In this document: in pieces, positions 32,302 through 41,394 of the stretch
How positions within the stretch are numbered: the first letter of the stretch is position 1
How the letters are laid out: each line of letters begins with the position of its first letter
The notes under the pieces: generated by a model
The model's database searches: none
Told to the model about the DNA's origin: nothing
The model's input: only the letters and a program-made list of their open reading frames with translations
Translations under genes and position numbers: made by a program
NCBI RefSeq assembly: GCF_003319095.1
Contig: NZ_QOHI01000007.1
Location: 1 to 64,000, forward strand
Reading direction: 5' to 3'
From: Blastococcus sp. TBT05-19
Lineage (GTDB): Bacteria > Actinomycetota > Actinomycetes > Mycobacteriales > Geodermatophilaceae
Length of the DNA: 64,000 bases

Positions 32302-33272
32302 CGCGGGTCCCCGTCCAGCCAGTCCAGCCGGCCGCCGTGCGGGGCGGAGCGGGCCAGGGGCCGGCGGTCCAGGGAGACGACGAACTCCTTCCCCCACCCG
32401 TCGGCCGGGCGCTCGCCGGTGCCGGGCACCGCGCCGGGCGGCTCCTGGGCGAGCCAGCGCACGGGGAGCCCGGCGACCGCCTCGGCGAACCGCGCCCGCA
32501 CGTCGCCCGGGACGTAGGGCAGCACGGCGGTGTGCATCACGACGACGGTGCTGCCCGGCGCCGCCAGGTCCAGGGCGTCGGGCAGCCGGTCGACGAGGTC
32601 ACCGGCGAGCAGGGTGGCCGGCTCGCGGGCCGCCACCTCCGCCGCCGTGTCCAGGCGGGCCAGCCGCTCCTCGGCGACCGGCCCGGGCCAGACCAGCGCG
32701 CGCAGCCAGTCGCGGTCGCCGGGGTCGGTGGGGTCGAGCGGGTTCAGGTCGATGCCGATGCGGGCGGCCACCTCGGGCACCGCGCTCGGCACGGGCACAC
32801 CGCCGGAGGTCTCGACCCGGATGCGCAGCGAGTCCGTCGGCCCGACCTGCACGCCGTCGTAGTCGTAGCCGTACCGGTCCGGGTAGAGGCACAGGCCGGC
32901 GGAGGCGCCCACCTCGATCAGCGTGAGCGGGCCTGCGAGCCGGGCGAGCACCGGCAGCAGGGCGCCGCAGCGGGCCGGCTCGTTGGTCTGGGTGGCGCGG
33001 GCGAGGACGGTCGCGCGCACCCGGTCGCCGTCCTCGGTGATCCGGCGCTCCAGCTCCGCGCCGTCGGCCGGTGCGCCGTCGAGGAACTGCAGCGCGGCGA
33101 GGAGCAGGTTGGGCTGCCGCTTGCCGACGGGCAGCCCGGCGAGGAACCGCAGCACGCGCTCGGACCCGGCGACGTGCCCGGCGAGCTCCGCGTACAGCGG
33201 GGAGGTGGGCTGCGCCTCGGCCACGAACTCGCGGTACCCCCGTGCGATGCGGTCGAGGTCCTCGTCGGTCAT
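32298..33272 (-). CDS. DUF2332 protein
   Basis: A 324-residue DUF2332 protein: helical N-terminal half with LLAALQFLDGAP, then a Rossmann-like segment LTLIEVGASAGLCLYPDRYGY that resembles a SAM-binding loop, and a C-terminal part with VVVMHTAVLPYV and GKEFVVSLD. Probably a methyltransferase-like fold; activity unknown. The first gene of the DUF2332-SpoU-GyrI overlapping set. Confidence 0.82.
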   Translation of the reverse strand: MTDEDLDRIARGYREFVAEAQPTSPLYAELAGHVAGSERVLRFLAGLPVGKRQPNLLLAALQFLDGAPADGAELERRITEDGDRVRATVLARATQTNEPARCGALLPVLARLAGPLTLIEVGASAGLCLYPDRYGYDYDGVQVGPTDSLRIRVETSGGVPVPSAVPEVAARIGIDLNPLDPTDPGDRDWLRALVWPGPVAEERLARLDTAAEVAAREPATLLAGDLVDRLPDALDLAAPGSTVVVMHTAVLPYVPGDVRARFAEAVAGLPVRWLAQEPPGAVPGTGERPADGWGKEFVVSLDRRPLARSAPHGGRLDWLDGDPR

Positions 33273-33289
33273 GCGGGCAGGATCGCAGA

Positions 33290-34393
33290 GTGGCCGACGT
33301 CCTCCTCCACCTGATCGAGCCCGCCGCCTGGCGCGCGGCCCTGCGCGAGGGCGCCGTCCGCCCGGCCTCCCTGGCCGACGTCGGCTTCGTGCACCTGTCG
33401 ACCCCCGACCAGGTGCACCTGCCCGCGCGGGCGCTGTTCCCCGGTCGGCGCGACGTGGCGCTGCTGGTGGTCGACCCGGTCCGGCTGCCCGATCCGGTGC
33501 GTTTCGAATCTGGTCGCCCGGAGGACCCCGCCGGGATGCTGTTCCCGCACCTCTACGGCCCGCTGCCGGTGACCGCCGTCGTCGCCGTCGTCCCCTACCG
33601 CTCGCCGCTGCCGCCGCTGCCCTCCCCCGGCGACGTCCTGGGCCGGGCGGTCGCCTTCTACGCGTCGCTCCCGGTGCGCCGCGCCGTGGGGCTGGGCGAC
33701 GTTCCCGGCGGCATCGCGGTGCTGGACCCCGACCACGTGCGCTCGCACGACAACAACCGGCTGCTGTTCCTCGAGCCGGTGGACGCAGCGACCGTCGACG
33801 CAGCCGCGGAGGAGGTCGGCGGCAACGCCGGCTGGCCGCACCGCGCCGCCTGGCTGGGCTGGCCCGGCGCGGAGACCACCGCGGCGGACCTCCGCGACCG
33901 GGGGTGGCAGACCGAGGAGCTGGTGCTGATGGCCCGCACCGGACCGGCCCCGACCGGCGACGTGGCGCGCGTCGAGGTCGTCGCCCAGCCCGAGGTGCAC
34001 GACTTCTGGGAGCGGTCCTGGCGCGAGGGGTTGGCCCACCTGGGCCCCGACCTCGACCGGGCGGTCGCGGACCTGGTGGGCCGCGAGCACCTCAACGACC
34101 GGGTCGTCGCCGTCACCGACCTCGTGGTGCGGGAGGACGACCGGGTGGTGGCGTCCGCGCAGCTGCGGGTCGACGGCGCTACCGCGGCGGTGGACTCGGT
34201 AGTGACCGACCCGGCCGCGCGAGGCCACGGCCATGCCGACGCCCTGCTGCGCCGGGCGCTGCAGCTGGCCGACGACGCCGGCTGCGACCTGGTCGTGCTC
34301 GAGGCGGCGGGTGACGACTGGCCGCAGCACTGGTACGCCCGCCGCGGGTTCGCCGACGTCGGCCGCGCCTGGTCGGTCAGCCGAGGAGCGTGA
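33290..34393 (+). CDS. DUF952-GNAT fusion protein
   Basis: A 367-residue protein made of an N-terminal DUF952 domain (residues 1-100; LLHLIEPAAWRAAL, GFVHLSTPDQV, LYGPLPVTAVV) and a GNAT-like C-terminal half with the acetyl-CoA loop TDPAARGHGHADALL and the closing WYARRGFADVGR. DUF952 is usually a stand-alone glutathione-S-transferase-like domain of unknown role. GTG at 33290; divergent from DUF2332 by 17 bp. Confidence 0.8.
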   Translation: MADVLLHLIEPAAWRAALREGAVRPASLADVGFVHLSTPDQVHLPARALFPGRRDVALLVVDPVRLPDPVRFESGRPEDPAGMLFPHLYGPLPVTAVVAVVPYRSPLPPLPSPGDVLGRAVAFYASLPVRRAVGLGDVPGGIAVLDPDHVRSHDNNRLLFLEPVDAATVDAAAEEVGGNAGWPHRAAWLGWPGAETTAADLRDRGWQTEELVLMARTGPAPTGDVARVEVVAQPEVHDFWERSWREGLAHLGPDLDRAVADLVGREHLNDRVVAVTDLVVREDDRVVASAQLRVDGATAAVDSVVTDPAARGHGHADALLRRALQLADDAGCDLVVLEAAGDDWPQHWYARRGFADVGRAWSVSRGA

Positions 34394-34394
34394 G

Positions 34395-35477
34395 TCAGAT
34401 CGGGGCGAAGACCGACAGCAGGAGGTAGGACAGCGCCGCGCAGGGCAGCAGCGAGTCCAGCCGGTCCATGATGCCGCCGTGGCCGGGCAGGATCGCGCCC
34501 ATGTCCTTGATACCGAGGTCGCGCTTGATCAGCGACTCGGCGAGGTCGCCCAGGGTCGCCGTGACGGCGATCGCGACGCCGAAGACCACGCCGGTCCACC
34601 ACGGCGCGTGGAAGGTGAGCGTGAGCACGAGCGTGCCCACCAGCACGCAGGCCAGCACCGACCCGGCGAAGCCCTCCCACGACTTCTTGGGGCTGATCGA
34701 AGGCGCCATCGGGTGCTTGCCGAAGAGCACCCCCGCCGCGTAGCCACCGACGTCGCTGCAGACCACCGTGCCGATGAAGACCAGGACGCGGGCCGCGCCG
34801 TCGTCGGGGGCGAGCAGCAGCACCGCGAAGCCGGCGAGCAGCGGGACGTAGAGCGCGGTGAGGACACCCGCGGCCGCGTCGCGCCGGTAGCCGGCCGGAC
34901 CACCGGCGAGCCGCCAGACCAGCACCGCGAGCGCGGTGAGGAAGAACGCGGTGATGAGCCCCGTGGGGCCGCGGGTCCAGGCCAGCGCCTCCATGGCGAC
35001 CGTGCCGACCAGCAGCGGCACCAGCGGCGGGTGGAAGTTCCCGGCCCGGAGCGCCTGGCCCAGCTCGACGACGGCGACCAGGATGGCGGCACCGAGCACG
35101 GCGAGGAACGCCGGTGGCCAGACCAGCAGGGTCCCCACGATCGCCGTGCCCAGGAGGAGCGCCACACCGATCGCCGCGCGCAGGTCCCGCCCGGCCCGGC
35201 CGACGGGCTTCTCGGTGGTGGGCAGCTCCTCCACCGCCGGCTGCGGCAGCGCCGTCGCCGGCGCGACGTCGTCCGGCTCGACCTGCGGGAAGGCGCTCGT
35301 GTCCTCCGGCACCGGCACCGGGGTGCGCGGGGGCAGCGGCGGGACGGGCCGGGACCCGGCGACCGGCACCGGGCCGGTGTCGGCGTCGTCCGTCCGGGCC
35401 CGGCGGGTGCCCAGCCGCGGGAACGGCCCGGCACCCGGGCGGACGGAGCCCGGGCGGTCGGCGGAGGGAGGCGTCAT
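34395..35477 (-). CDS. cdsA: Phosphatidate cytidylyltransferase
   Basis: Makes CDP-diacylglycerol for phospholipid synthesis. The 360-residue protein has a roughly 95-residue Pro-rich cytoplasmic N-terminus, then eight or so membrane helices and the family signature SLIKRDLGIKDMGAILPGHG followed by DRLD near the C-terminus. Convergent with the DUF952-GNAT gene, 22 bp after frr. Confidence 0.95.
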   Translation of the reverse strand: MTPPSADRPGSVRPGAGPFPRLGTRRARTDDADTGPVPVAGSRPVPPLPPRTPVPVPEDTSAFPQVEPDDVAPATALPQPAVEELPTTEKPVGRAGRDLRAAIGVALLLGTAIVGTLLVWPPAFLAVLGAAILVAVVELGQALRAGNFHPPLVPLLVGTVAMEALAWTRGPTGLITAFFLTALAVLVWRLAGGPAGYRRDAAAGVLTALYVPLLAGFAVLLLAPDDGAARVLVFIGTVVCSDVGGYAAGVLFGKHPMAPSISPKKSWEGFAGSVLACVLVGTLVLTLTFHAPWWTGVVFGVAIAVTATLGDLAESLIKRDLGIKDMGAILPGHGGIMDRLDSLLPCAALSYLLLSVFAPI

Positions 35478-35499
35478 GGACGTGGCAGCCGAGCTGAGG

Positions 35500-36057
35500 T
35501 CAGACCTCGAGGAGCTCGGCCTCCTTGTTCTTCATGGCCTCGTCGATCTGGTTGACGTGCTGCGAGGTGAGGTCGTCGAGCTCCTTCTCGGCGCGACGCA
35601 CGTCGTCCTCACCGGCCTCGCCGTCCTTGGCGATGCGGTCGAGCTCCTCCTTGGCGCGGCGCCGGATGTTGCGGATCGCGACCTTGGCGTCCTCCCCCTT
35701 CGACCGGGCCTGCTTGACCAGGTCGCGACGGCGCTCCTCGGTGAGCTGCGGGAACACGACGCGGAGGATCTGGCCGTCGTTGGTGGGGTTGACGCCCAGG
35801 TCGCTGTCCCGGATGGCCCTCTCGATGGCCTGCAGCTGACCCATGTCGTAGGGCTTGATGACGGCCATGCGCGCCTCGGGCACGGTGATCGAGGCCATCT
35901 GCGGCACGGGGGTGTACGCGCCGTAGTAGTCGACCATGATCTTGCTGAACATCGAGGGCGCCGCCCGGCCGGTGCGCACCGAGCCGAGGTCCTCGCGGGC
36001 GACGGACAGGGCCTTGTCCATCCGCTCCTCGGCATCGAGCAGGGTGTCGTCGATCAC
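35500..36057 (-). CDS. frr: Ribosome recycling factor
   Basis: Releases ribosomes with EF-G after termination. The 185-residue three-helix bundle/domain II protein has [33 protein letters not shown] and the C-terminal [16 protein letters not shown] helix. I chose GTG at 36057 because GGAGGGAAGACCC precedes it; an ATG five codons upstream would start inside this ribosome site. Between pyrH and cdsA, the canonical order. Confidence 0.97.
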   Translation of the reverse strand: MIDDTLLDAEERMDKALSVAREDLGSVRTGRAAPSMFSKIMVDYYGAYTPVPQMASITVPEARMAVIKPYDMGQLQAIERAIRDSDLGVNPTNDGQILRVVFPQLTEERRRDLVKQARSKGEDAKVAIRNIRRRAKEELDRIAKDGEAGEDDVRRAEKELDDLTSQHVNQIDEAMKNKEAELLEV

Positions 36058-36124
36058 GGGTCTTCCCTCCATCGGCGGCGGGACCTCCGCCGTCGTCTCT
36101 CCGGTGTGTGGGTCGGCCGGTCGG

Positions 36125-36901
36125 TCAGGACTCGACGGACTGGCTGATCAGCGTGCCGATCTTCTCACCTGATGCCGCCCGCGCGATGTTGCCGTCCGTC
36201 AGCAGGTTGAACACGACGATCGGCATGCGGTTCTCCATCGACAGGCTGATCGCCGTCGCGTCGGCGACCTTGAGCTCGTCGCCCAGGACCTTCGCGTAGT
36301 CCAGGTCGGTGTACATCCGGGCGTCGGGGTTGGTGCGCGGGTCGTCGTCGTAGACGCCGTCGACGCCGTTCTTGGCCATCAGCAGCACCTGGCACCCGAT
36401 CTCCAGGGCGCGCTGGGCGGCGACGGTGTCGGTGGAGAAGTACGGCATGCCGGCACCCGCACCGAAGATGACCAGCCGGCCCTTCTCCAGGTGCCGGACC
36501 GCCTTGCGCGGGATGTAGGGCTCGGCGACCTGCCCCATCTCGATCGCCGTCTGCACCCGGGTCTCCAGGCCGACCTGCTCGCAGAACGCCTGCAGGGCCA
36601 GCGCGTTCATGACCGTGCCCAGCATGCCCATGTAGTCGGCCTGCCGGCGGTCCATGCCGGCCTCGGCGAGCTCGGCCCCGCGGAAGAAGTTGCCGCCGCC
36701 GACGACGACCGCCACCTGGGTGCCGCCGTGCACGACGTCGGCGAGCTGCTGGGCGATGCTGTGCACGATGCCGGAGTCCACACCGACGCTGCCGCCGCCG
36801 AAGGCCTCGCCGGAGAGCTTCAGCAGCACGCGCTTGTAGCCGTGCCCGTCGGCCGGCTCGAAGGCACTGGGCGCGGACAAGGGTGCGGTGGTGTCGGTCA
36901 A
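36125..36901 (-). CDS. pyrH: UMP kinase
   Basis: Phosphorylates UMP to UDP. The 258-residue amino-acid-kinase-fold protein has [38 protein letters not shown] and the C-terminal [21 protein letters not shown] motifs. No ATG or GTG precedes the core at a sensible distance; TTG at 36901 with GAGGGA upstream gives the N-terminus [11 protein letters not shown]. This start is the least certain of the housekeeping genes. Confidence 0.95.
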   Translation of the reverse strand: MTDTTAPLSAPSAFEPADGHGYKRVLLKLSGEAFGGGSVGVDSGIVHSIAQQLADVVHGGTQVAVVVGGGNFFRGAELAEAGMDRRQADYMGMLGTVMNALALQAFCEQVGLETRVQTAIEMGQVAEPYIPRKAVRHLEKGRLVIFGAGAGMPYFSTDTVAAQRALEIGCQVLLMAKNGVDGVYDDDPRTNPDARMYTDLDYAKVLGDELKVADATAISLSMENRMPIVVFNLLTDGNIARAASGEKIGTLISQSVES

Positions 36902-36956
36902 GAGTTCATCCCTCGGTCGTCTTCGTGTCGCTGGTGATCCTGCCGCACAGGCGAAC

Positions 36957-36984
36957 GGCCCCGCTCCCGGAAGGGAGCGGGGCC
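36957..36984 (-). terminator. Terminator of the rpsB-tsf unit
   Basis: A perfect 12-bp GC stem (GGCCCCGCTCCC with GGGAGCGGGGCC) closed by a four-base loop, TTCC on the transcribed strand, 87 nt after the tsf stop and just beyond hairpin copy C. Separates tsf from pyrH. Confidence 0.8.
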
Positions 36985-36992
36985 GCACGCAA

Positions 36993-37063
36993 CGTGCTGG
37001 AACGGCCGTCCTTCAGGGTCCCGCGCCGAGCCTGCGAGGCGTTGGGGGGAAGGACGGTCCTCT
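36993..37063 (-). repeat. Two-tier hairpin repeat, copy C
   Basis: Starts 7 nt after the tsf stop with GAGGACC. The outer arms GTCCTTC/GAAGGAC are fully paired although the bases differ from the other copies; the inner stem (CCCGCGCC versus GGCGTTGGGG) is imperfect. Loop GAGCCTGCGA; far flank TGGAACGG preceded by CGTGC, as in copy B. Confidence 0.75.
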
Positions 37064-37070
37064 TACTACG

Positions 37071-37886
37071 TCAGTTCTGGCCGACCTCGAAGCGGGCGAA
37101 CCGCTCGACGGTCAGGCCGGCCTCGTCGACGATCTGCTTGACCGTGCGCTTGGGCTCGGTGATCGACGGCTGCTCGAGCAGGACGAAGTCCTTGTAGAAG
37201 GCGTTGACGCGGCCCTCGACGATCTTGACGATCGCCTGCTCCGGCTTGCCCTCCTCCTTCGCGGTCTGCTCGGCGACGCGGCGCTCGGTCTCGACCGTCT
37301 CGGCCGGGACCTCGTCGCGGGTGAGGAAGCGCGGGCGAGCGGCGGCGATGTGCATCGCCAGGCTGCGCGCGGCCTCCTCGGAACCGCCGGAGTACTGCAC
37401 CGCGACACCGATCGCCGGGGGCAGGTCGGTGGCCCGCTTGTGCAGGTAGGTGGCGGTGGCGCCCTCGAACGCTGCGAACCGCGACAGCACCAGCTTCTCG
37501 CCGATGCGGGCGGACTCGCCCTCGACGAGCGCGGCCACGGTCTGGCCGTCGACGTCGCTGCCCAGCAGGGACTCGGCGTCGGTGGCCTTGTTCGTCAGGC
37601 CGATCTCGAGCAGGCGCTCGGCCAGCGCGATGAAGTCGGCGTTCTTGGCGACGAAGTCGGTCTCGCAGTCGAGCTCGAGCAGCGCGCCGTCCTTGCTGAC
37701 GACGATGCCGTTGGTCGTCGAGCGCTCGAGGCGCTTGCCGACGTCCTTGGCGCCCTTGACGCGCAGGAACTCGACGGCCTTCTCGAAGTCGCCGTCGGCC
37801 TCGGTGAGGGCCTTCTTGCAGTCCATCATCCCGGCGCCGGTGGCGTCGCGCAGACGCTTGACGTCGGCCGCAGTGAAGTCAGCCAT
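37071..37886 (-). CDS. tsf: Elongation factor Ts
   Basis: Guanine nucleotide exchange factor for EF-Tu. The 271-residue protein has the N-terminal UBA-like [19 protein letters not shown] and the core CETDFVAKN with the two beta-sheet subdomains. ATG start with a purine-rich ribosome site (GAGAAGGA). Follows rpsB, separated by hairpin copy D. Confidence 0.98.
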   Translation of the reverse strand: MADFTAADVKRLRDATGAGMMDCKKALTEADGDFEKAVEFLRVKGAKDVGKRLERSTTNGIVVSKDGALLELDCETDFVAKNADFIALAERLLEIGLTNKATDAESLLGSDVDGQTVAALVEGESARIGEKLVLSRFAAFEGATATYLHKRATDLPPAIGVAVQYSGGSEEAARSLAMHIAAARPRFLTRDEVPAETVETERRVAEQTAKEEGKPEQAIVKIVEGRVNAFYKDFVLLEQPSITEPKRTVKQIVDEAGLTVERFARFEVGQN

Positions 37887-37924
37887 GTTCCTTCTCCTCA
37901 GAAGTCTGGGTGCGAGGGTGAGCC

Positions 37925-37987
37925 TGGAAGGCCCCCTCGCAGGGGCCCACCGCGAGCGTGCGAGCGGTGGGGAGCGAGGGGGTCCTT
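37925..37987 (-). repeat. Two-tier hairpin repeat, copy D
   Basis: Starts 2 nt after the rpsB stop with AAGGACC. Outer arms CCCCTCGC/GCGAGGGG and inner arms CCCACCGC/GCGGTGGG enclose the loop GAGCGTGCGA, identical to that of copy B. The far flank is TGGAAGG. As it lies between rpsB and tsf, full termination here would silence tsf, so partial attenuation or mRNA stabilisation is more likely. Confidence 0.78.
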
Positions 37988-37989
37988 AC

Positions 37990-38922
37990 TCAGCCGTTCT
38001 GGGCGCCCTGGGTGCCGGTCTCGGTGCTGCCGGTCGCGGGCACGCCCTCGACCGGGGCGACCTCGGTGGCCGAGGTCGCCGGCGCCTCGGCCGGGGTCTC
38101 GGGCAGCGGGGTGGCGGCGGCCTGGTCGGCGGCGGTGCCACCGGTCAGCAGCTCCCGCTCCCAGTCGGCCAGCGGCTCGCCGGCGGCGACGGCCGGCTCG
38201 GCGCCGTCCTCGCGACCGGCGTTGGCCTGCGCGGCCGAGCGGGCCATGAGGCCCTCGGCGACCGCGTCGGCGACCACGCGGGTCAGCACGGCGATGCTGC
38301 GGATCGCGTCGTCGTTGCCCGGGATCTTGTAGTCGACCTCGTCGGGGTCGCAGTTGGTGTCCAGGATCGCGACGACCGGGATGTTCAGCTTGCGGGCCTC
38401 GCCGACGGCGATGTGCTCCTTCTTGGTGTCCACGATCCAGATGGCGCTGGGCACCTTCTTCATGTCGCGGATACCGCCGAGGGAGCGGTCGAGCTTGGCC
38501 TTCTCGCGACTGAGGACCAGCTGCTCCTTCTTGGACAGGGAGACCAGCACGCCGGTCTGCTCCATGTCCTCGATCTCCTTGAGGCGCTCGAGGCGCTTGA
38601 AGACCGTCTGGAAGTTGGTGAGCATGCCGCCCAGCCAGCGCTGGTTGACGTAGGGCATGCCGACGCGGGTGGCCTGCTCCGCGACGACCTCCTGCGCCTG
38701 ACGCTTGGTGCCGACGAACAGGATCGAGCCACCGTGGGCCACGGTCTGCTTGACGAACTCGTAGGCGTTGTCGATGTACCCGAGCGTCTGCTGCAGGTCG
38801 ATGATGTAGATGCCGTTGCGCTCGGTGAAGATGAAGCGCTTCATCTTCGGGTTCCAGCGACGGGTCTGGTGCCCGAAGTGGACGCCGCTGTCGAGCAGCT
38901 GCTTCATGCTGACGACTGCCAT
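37990..38922 (-). CDS. rpsB: 30S ribosomal protein S2
   Basis: The 310-residue protein has [20 protein letters not shown] at the start, then [21 protein letters not shown] and [21 protein letters not shown], all complete. An extended Ala/Glu/Pro-rich C-terminus accounts for the length above the usual 250. ATG at 38922 with GAGAGG upstream; a 24-base palindrome in the leader is described separately. Confidence 0.98.
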   Translation of the reverse strand: MAVVSMKQLLDSGVHFGHQTRRWNPKMKRFIFTERNGIYIIDLQQTLGYIDNAYEFVKQTVAHGGSILFVGTKRQAQEVVAEQATRVGMPYVNQRWLGGMLTNFQTVFKRLERLKEIEDMEQTGVLVSLSKKEQLVLSREKAKLDRSLGGIRDMKKVPSAIWIVDTKKEHIAVGEARKLNIPVVAILDTNCDPDEVDYKIPGNDDAIRSIAVLTRVVADAVAEGLMARSAAQANAGREDGAEPAVAAGEPLADWERELLTGGTAADQAAATPLPETPAEAPATSATEVAPVEGVPATGSTETGTQGAQNG

Positions 38923-38942
38923 ATCGCAGCCTCTCTGATGTC

Positions 38943-38966
38943 AGCGCGCGGCCGGGGCCGCGCGCT
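38943..38966 (-). promoter_or_regulatory. rpsB: Perfect palindrome in the rpsB leader
   Basis: AGCGCGCGGCC, 2 nt, GGCCGCGCGCT: an 11-bp stem sitting 21-44 nt upstream of the rpsB ATG, just before the ribosome site. Such a hairpin in the 5' leader could serve S2 autoregulation or attenuation. The rest of the divergent gap (38967-39262) holds no gene. A TATGCT -10-like element lies there but without a convincing -35. Confidence 0.5.
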
Positions 38967-39262
38967 CTACGGTTGTCGCGGGCACCGGGTGGTGCACGCC
39001 CTGGCGTCCTGCGGCACCACTCACCCGGCTGAGCCGGGACCGAGGTGGCGACTGCCCCGCCGATCGGCGGGAAGAGGACACGCGAAGTCGACCCGTCGAG
39101 ACGGGCCGTACCGGAGAGCATACGCGTCCACAGGCTGCGCTCTTCCTGCCGGTCGGAGGCGCCGGCCGTGACGGGCTGCCGGCATCGTCCACAGCCACCG
39201 GAGCGATCCACGGATCCCGGTCGACCGCTCCCCTGTGGCCCGTGCGCGGCGAGCATCGACCG

Positions 39263-39904
39263 GTGATCTCCCGCGCACTGCTCGTCGTCTGCCTCCTGGT
39301 GGTCGGTCTCGGGACGCCGGCGGCCGCCGCTCCCCCGCCGGTACCGCCGTGGACCGCTCCCCTGGTCGGCGAGCTCGCCGTGACCCGCCCGTTCGAGGCG
39401 CCCGCGCACGCCTACGGGCCGGGTCATCGGGGGGTCGACCTGGCCGGTACCCCGGAGGCTGTGGTGCTCGCCGCCGGCGACGGGGTCGTGGCGTTCGCGG
39501 GGATGGTCGCGGGGCGCCCGGTGGTGAGCGTCGACCATGCCGGCGGCCTGCGGACGACGTACGAGCCGGTGACCGCCGGGGTCGGCGCCGGTCAGGAGGT
39601 GCTGCGCGGGGCGCCGCTCGGGACCCTGGTCGCCGGGCATCCCGGCTGCCCCGTCGGCGCCTGCCTGCACTGGGGGCTGCGCCGGGGCGAGGAGTACCTC
39701 GACCCGTTGGCGCTCCTGCGCCCACCCGAGGTGCGGCTGCTGCCGGTGGACGGGGTCAGCTGGGTCGGCCGGCCCGCCAGATCGTCCACCGGTCGATCTC
39801 CTCGACCGGCCCGTCCGGGAGCCGCTCGCGGAGAGCGCCCACCAGCTCGGCCAGCTCGGCGTCGTCCAGCTCGTGCAGGATCGACCGGCCGGTGCGGGTG
39901 GTGA
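39263..39904 (+). CDS. Secreted M23 (LytM) family peptidase
   Basis: A 213-residue protein with a signal peptide (SRALLVVCLLVVGLGTPAAAA) and a compact LytM domain: GHRGVDLAG (first His/Asp), VAFAGMVAGR, VDHAGGLRTTYEPV and CLHWGLRRG (HxH-like second site). Actinobacterial homologues (Rv2891) occupy the same place next to rpsB. The domain ends near residue 165; about 45 further Arg/Pro-rich residues are antisense to the methyltransferase 3' end and may not be biological, although no stop codon intervenes. Confidence 0.82.
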   Translation: MISRALLVVCLLVVGLGTPAAAAPPPVPPWTAPLVGELAVTRPFEAPAHAYGPGHRGVDLAGTPEAVVLAAGDGVVAFAGMVAGRPVVSVDHAGGLRTTYEPVTAGVGAGQEVLRGAPLGTLVAGHPGCPVGACLHWGLRRGEEYLDPLALLRPPEVRLLPVDGVSWVGRPARSSTGRSPRPARPGAARGERPPARPARRRPARAGSTGRCGW

Positions 39905-40538
39905 TCTCCGCCAGGTACTCCTCGGGGGCGTCGTACCGCCGGCGCACCTCCCACAGCGTCGTCGCCGTGACCTCCTCGAAGCCGGCGCCGGTGAGCGCGG
40001 CGGTCAGCTCGCCGGGGTCCGGACGGCGACGGTTCTCGACCTCGAGCAGTCGCGGGAAGACCTCGAACAGCCAGCCGCGCGGGTGCGTCGCAGAGCCCGG
40101 TTGGGCGACGTCGTCGGCGGTCCGGTCCTGGACGAGGCAGGTACCGCCGGGCCGGACCACGCGGAACGCCTCGGCCGCGACCGCGGGGAGATCCGGCGTG
40201 TGGTGCACCAGGGCTCGCTCGAACACCACGTCGGCGCAGCCCTCCGCGAGGCCGGTCGCGGCGGCGTCCCCCAGCCGGAAGTCGACCCCGGGCAGGCCGC
40301 CGTGCTCGGTGCGGGCGGCGTCGAGCATCGACGCGCTCGAGTCGACGCCGAGCACCATCGCCGCGCCGAGGTCGTGCCAGCCGCGGCTGTAGATGCCGCC
40401 ACCGCAGCCGACGTCCACGACGACTGCGCCGGACGGGTCGACGAGCTCGCGCACGGCGGCAGACCAGGACGGGTCGACCTGCCGTCCCGAGTAGCTGTTC
40501 CGGTTCGCGACGTCGTGGAAGTCGATCGGCACACGCAC
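39756..40538 (-). CDS. Class I SAM-dependent methyltransferase
   Basis: A 260-residue methyltransferase with the SAM motif VVVDVGCGGGIYSRG near residue 40, LGVDSSASMLDAAR (motif II), LGDAAATGLAEGCAD and the motif III-like AFRVVRPGGTCLVQD. The C-terminal part has a DUF-like lid (APEEYLAEITTRTGRSIL). Substrate unknown. It is convergent with the M23 gene and their 3' ends overlap by about 150 bp. Confidence 0.88.
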   Translation of the reverse strand: MRVPIDFHDVANRNSYSGRQVDPSWSAAVRELVDPSGAVVVDVGCGGGIYSRGWHDLGAAMVLGVDSSASMLDAARTEHGGLPGVDFRLGDAAATGLAEGCADVVFERALVHHTPDLPAVAAEAFRVVRPGGTCLVQDRTADDVAQPGSATHPRGWLFEVFPRLLEVENRRRPDPGELTAALTGAGFEEVTATTLWEVRRRYDAPEEYLAEITTRTGRSILHELDDAELAELVGALRERLPDGPVEEIDRWTIWRAGRPS

Positions 40539-40615
40539 CTCCGCGGATCACCGAGCCGGTCGGTACGAACCTAGCCCGTTCCGCATCCGCACGGCGGAGT
40601 GCGTGGAGGTCCGGT

Positions 40616-41260
40616 TCACCCCGGGCGCGCGTCCCGGTCGGGTCGCCGCGCCTGGTGCCGTACGAGGCGGATGCGGCCGACGCCCGGAACGAAACGCCCG
40701 GTCTGCGCCGCGTAGTCGGCGTAGCGGGCACCGTGGTGGTGCAGGAGGTAGGGCTCCTCGATCGTGCGGACCTGCAACTCCACGGCCGCGACCAGTGCGA
40801 CGAGCGCGGCGGCGCTGACCCAGGTCGGCACCATCAGGACCAGGCCGAGCTGCGCGAGCGCCATGGCGGTGAAGATGGGGTTACGCGCGACGGCGAACAC
40901 CCCGGTGGTCACGAGGTCCGTCCGCTCGGCACGGTCGACGCCGATCCGCCACGACGCACCCATCCCGGTCTGCCCGGCGAGCGTGGCGGCGAAGCCGGCC
41001 AGCGCCACGAGGAGACCGGCGCCGGCGACGATCGGGTGCGGATCGGCAGGCACCGCGCCGGTGACGGCCAGCACCGGACCGGCAAGCCCCAGCACGATGG
41101 CGACGACGAAGAGGACGCCACCCCACCAGCCGGCGTCCGCGGGCGTGCCGGAGATGCCCTTGAACCCGGTGCTGCCGGTGCGCAGGTGCTGCACCCACGA
41201 CCTGACGCCGAACAGCACGACCAGGGCGACGACGTAGAGGACCAGCGCGACGGTGCTCAT
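40616..41260 (-). CDS. Isoprenylcysteine methyltransferase-like membrane protein
   Basis: A 214-residue membrane protein with about five helices and the ICMT/PEMT signature at the C-terminal end: GVFAVARNPIFTAM, then EEPYLLHHHGARYADYAAQTGRFVP, which binds SAM at the membrane face. It methylates an unknown lipid or small molecule. Divergent from the ArsR-type regulator with a shared operator, so it is the likely regulatory target. Confidence 0.87.
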   Translation of the reverse strand: MSTVALVLYVVALVVLFGVRSWVQHLRTGSTGFKGISGTPADAGWWGGVLFVVAIVLGLAGPVLAVTGAVPADPHPIVAGAGLLVALAGFAATLAGQTGMGASWRIGVDRAERTDLVTTGVFAVARNPIFTAMALAQLGLVLMVPTWVSAAALVALVAAVELQVRTIEEPYLLHHHGARYADYAAQTGRFVPGVGRIRLVRHQARRPDRDARPG

Positions 41261-41353
41261 GACGCCCGCTCCTCCTCGACGAGGGCCGTGCTGACAGCGG
41301 TGGGCGGCGCCGGTGCTCGGGTCATCACCCGACCAACTTAGCTGCGTAGGTGC

Positions 41354-41369
41354 GAAGGTATCTACCTTC
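41354..41369. promoter_or_regulatory. Palindromic operator between ICMT-like gene and ArsR gene
   Basis: GAAGGTA-TC-TACCTTC is a perfect 7-bp inverted repeat in the divergent gap. A TATGGT -10 hexamer at 41383-41388 is placed 6 nt before the regulator GTG, implying a leaderless transcript, and the -35 position of that promoter falls inside the palindrome. This fits autorepression by the ArsR-family protein and control of the divergent ICMT-like gene. Confidence 0.65.
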
Positions 41370-41394
41370 ACGACAACACCGGTATGGTCGGGCC

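Noticed and set aside
36957-36984. Fifth copy of the two-tier hairpin family
   Set aside because: It lacks the GAGCGTGCGA-type loop and AAGGACC/TGGAA flanks; it is an ordinary single-stem terminator.
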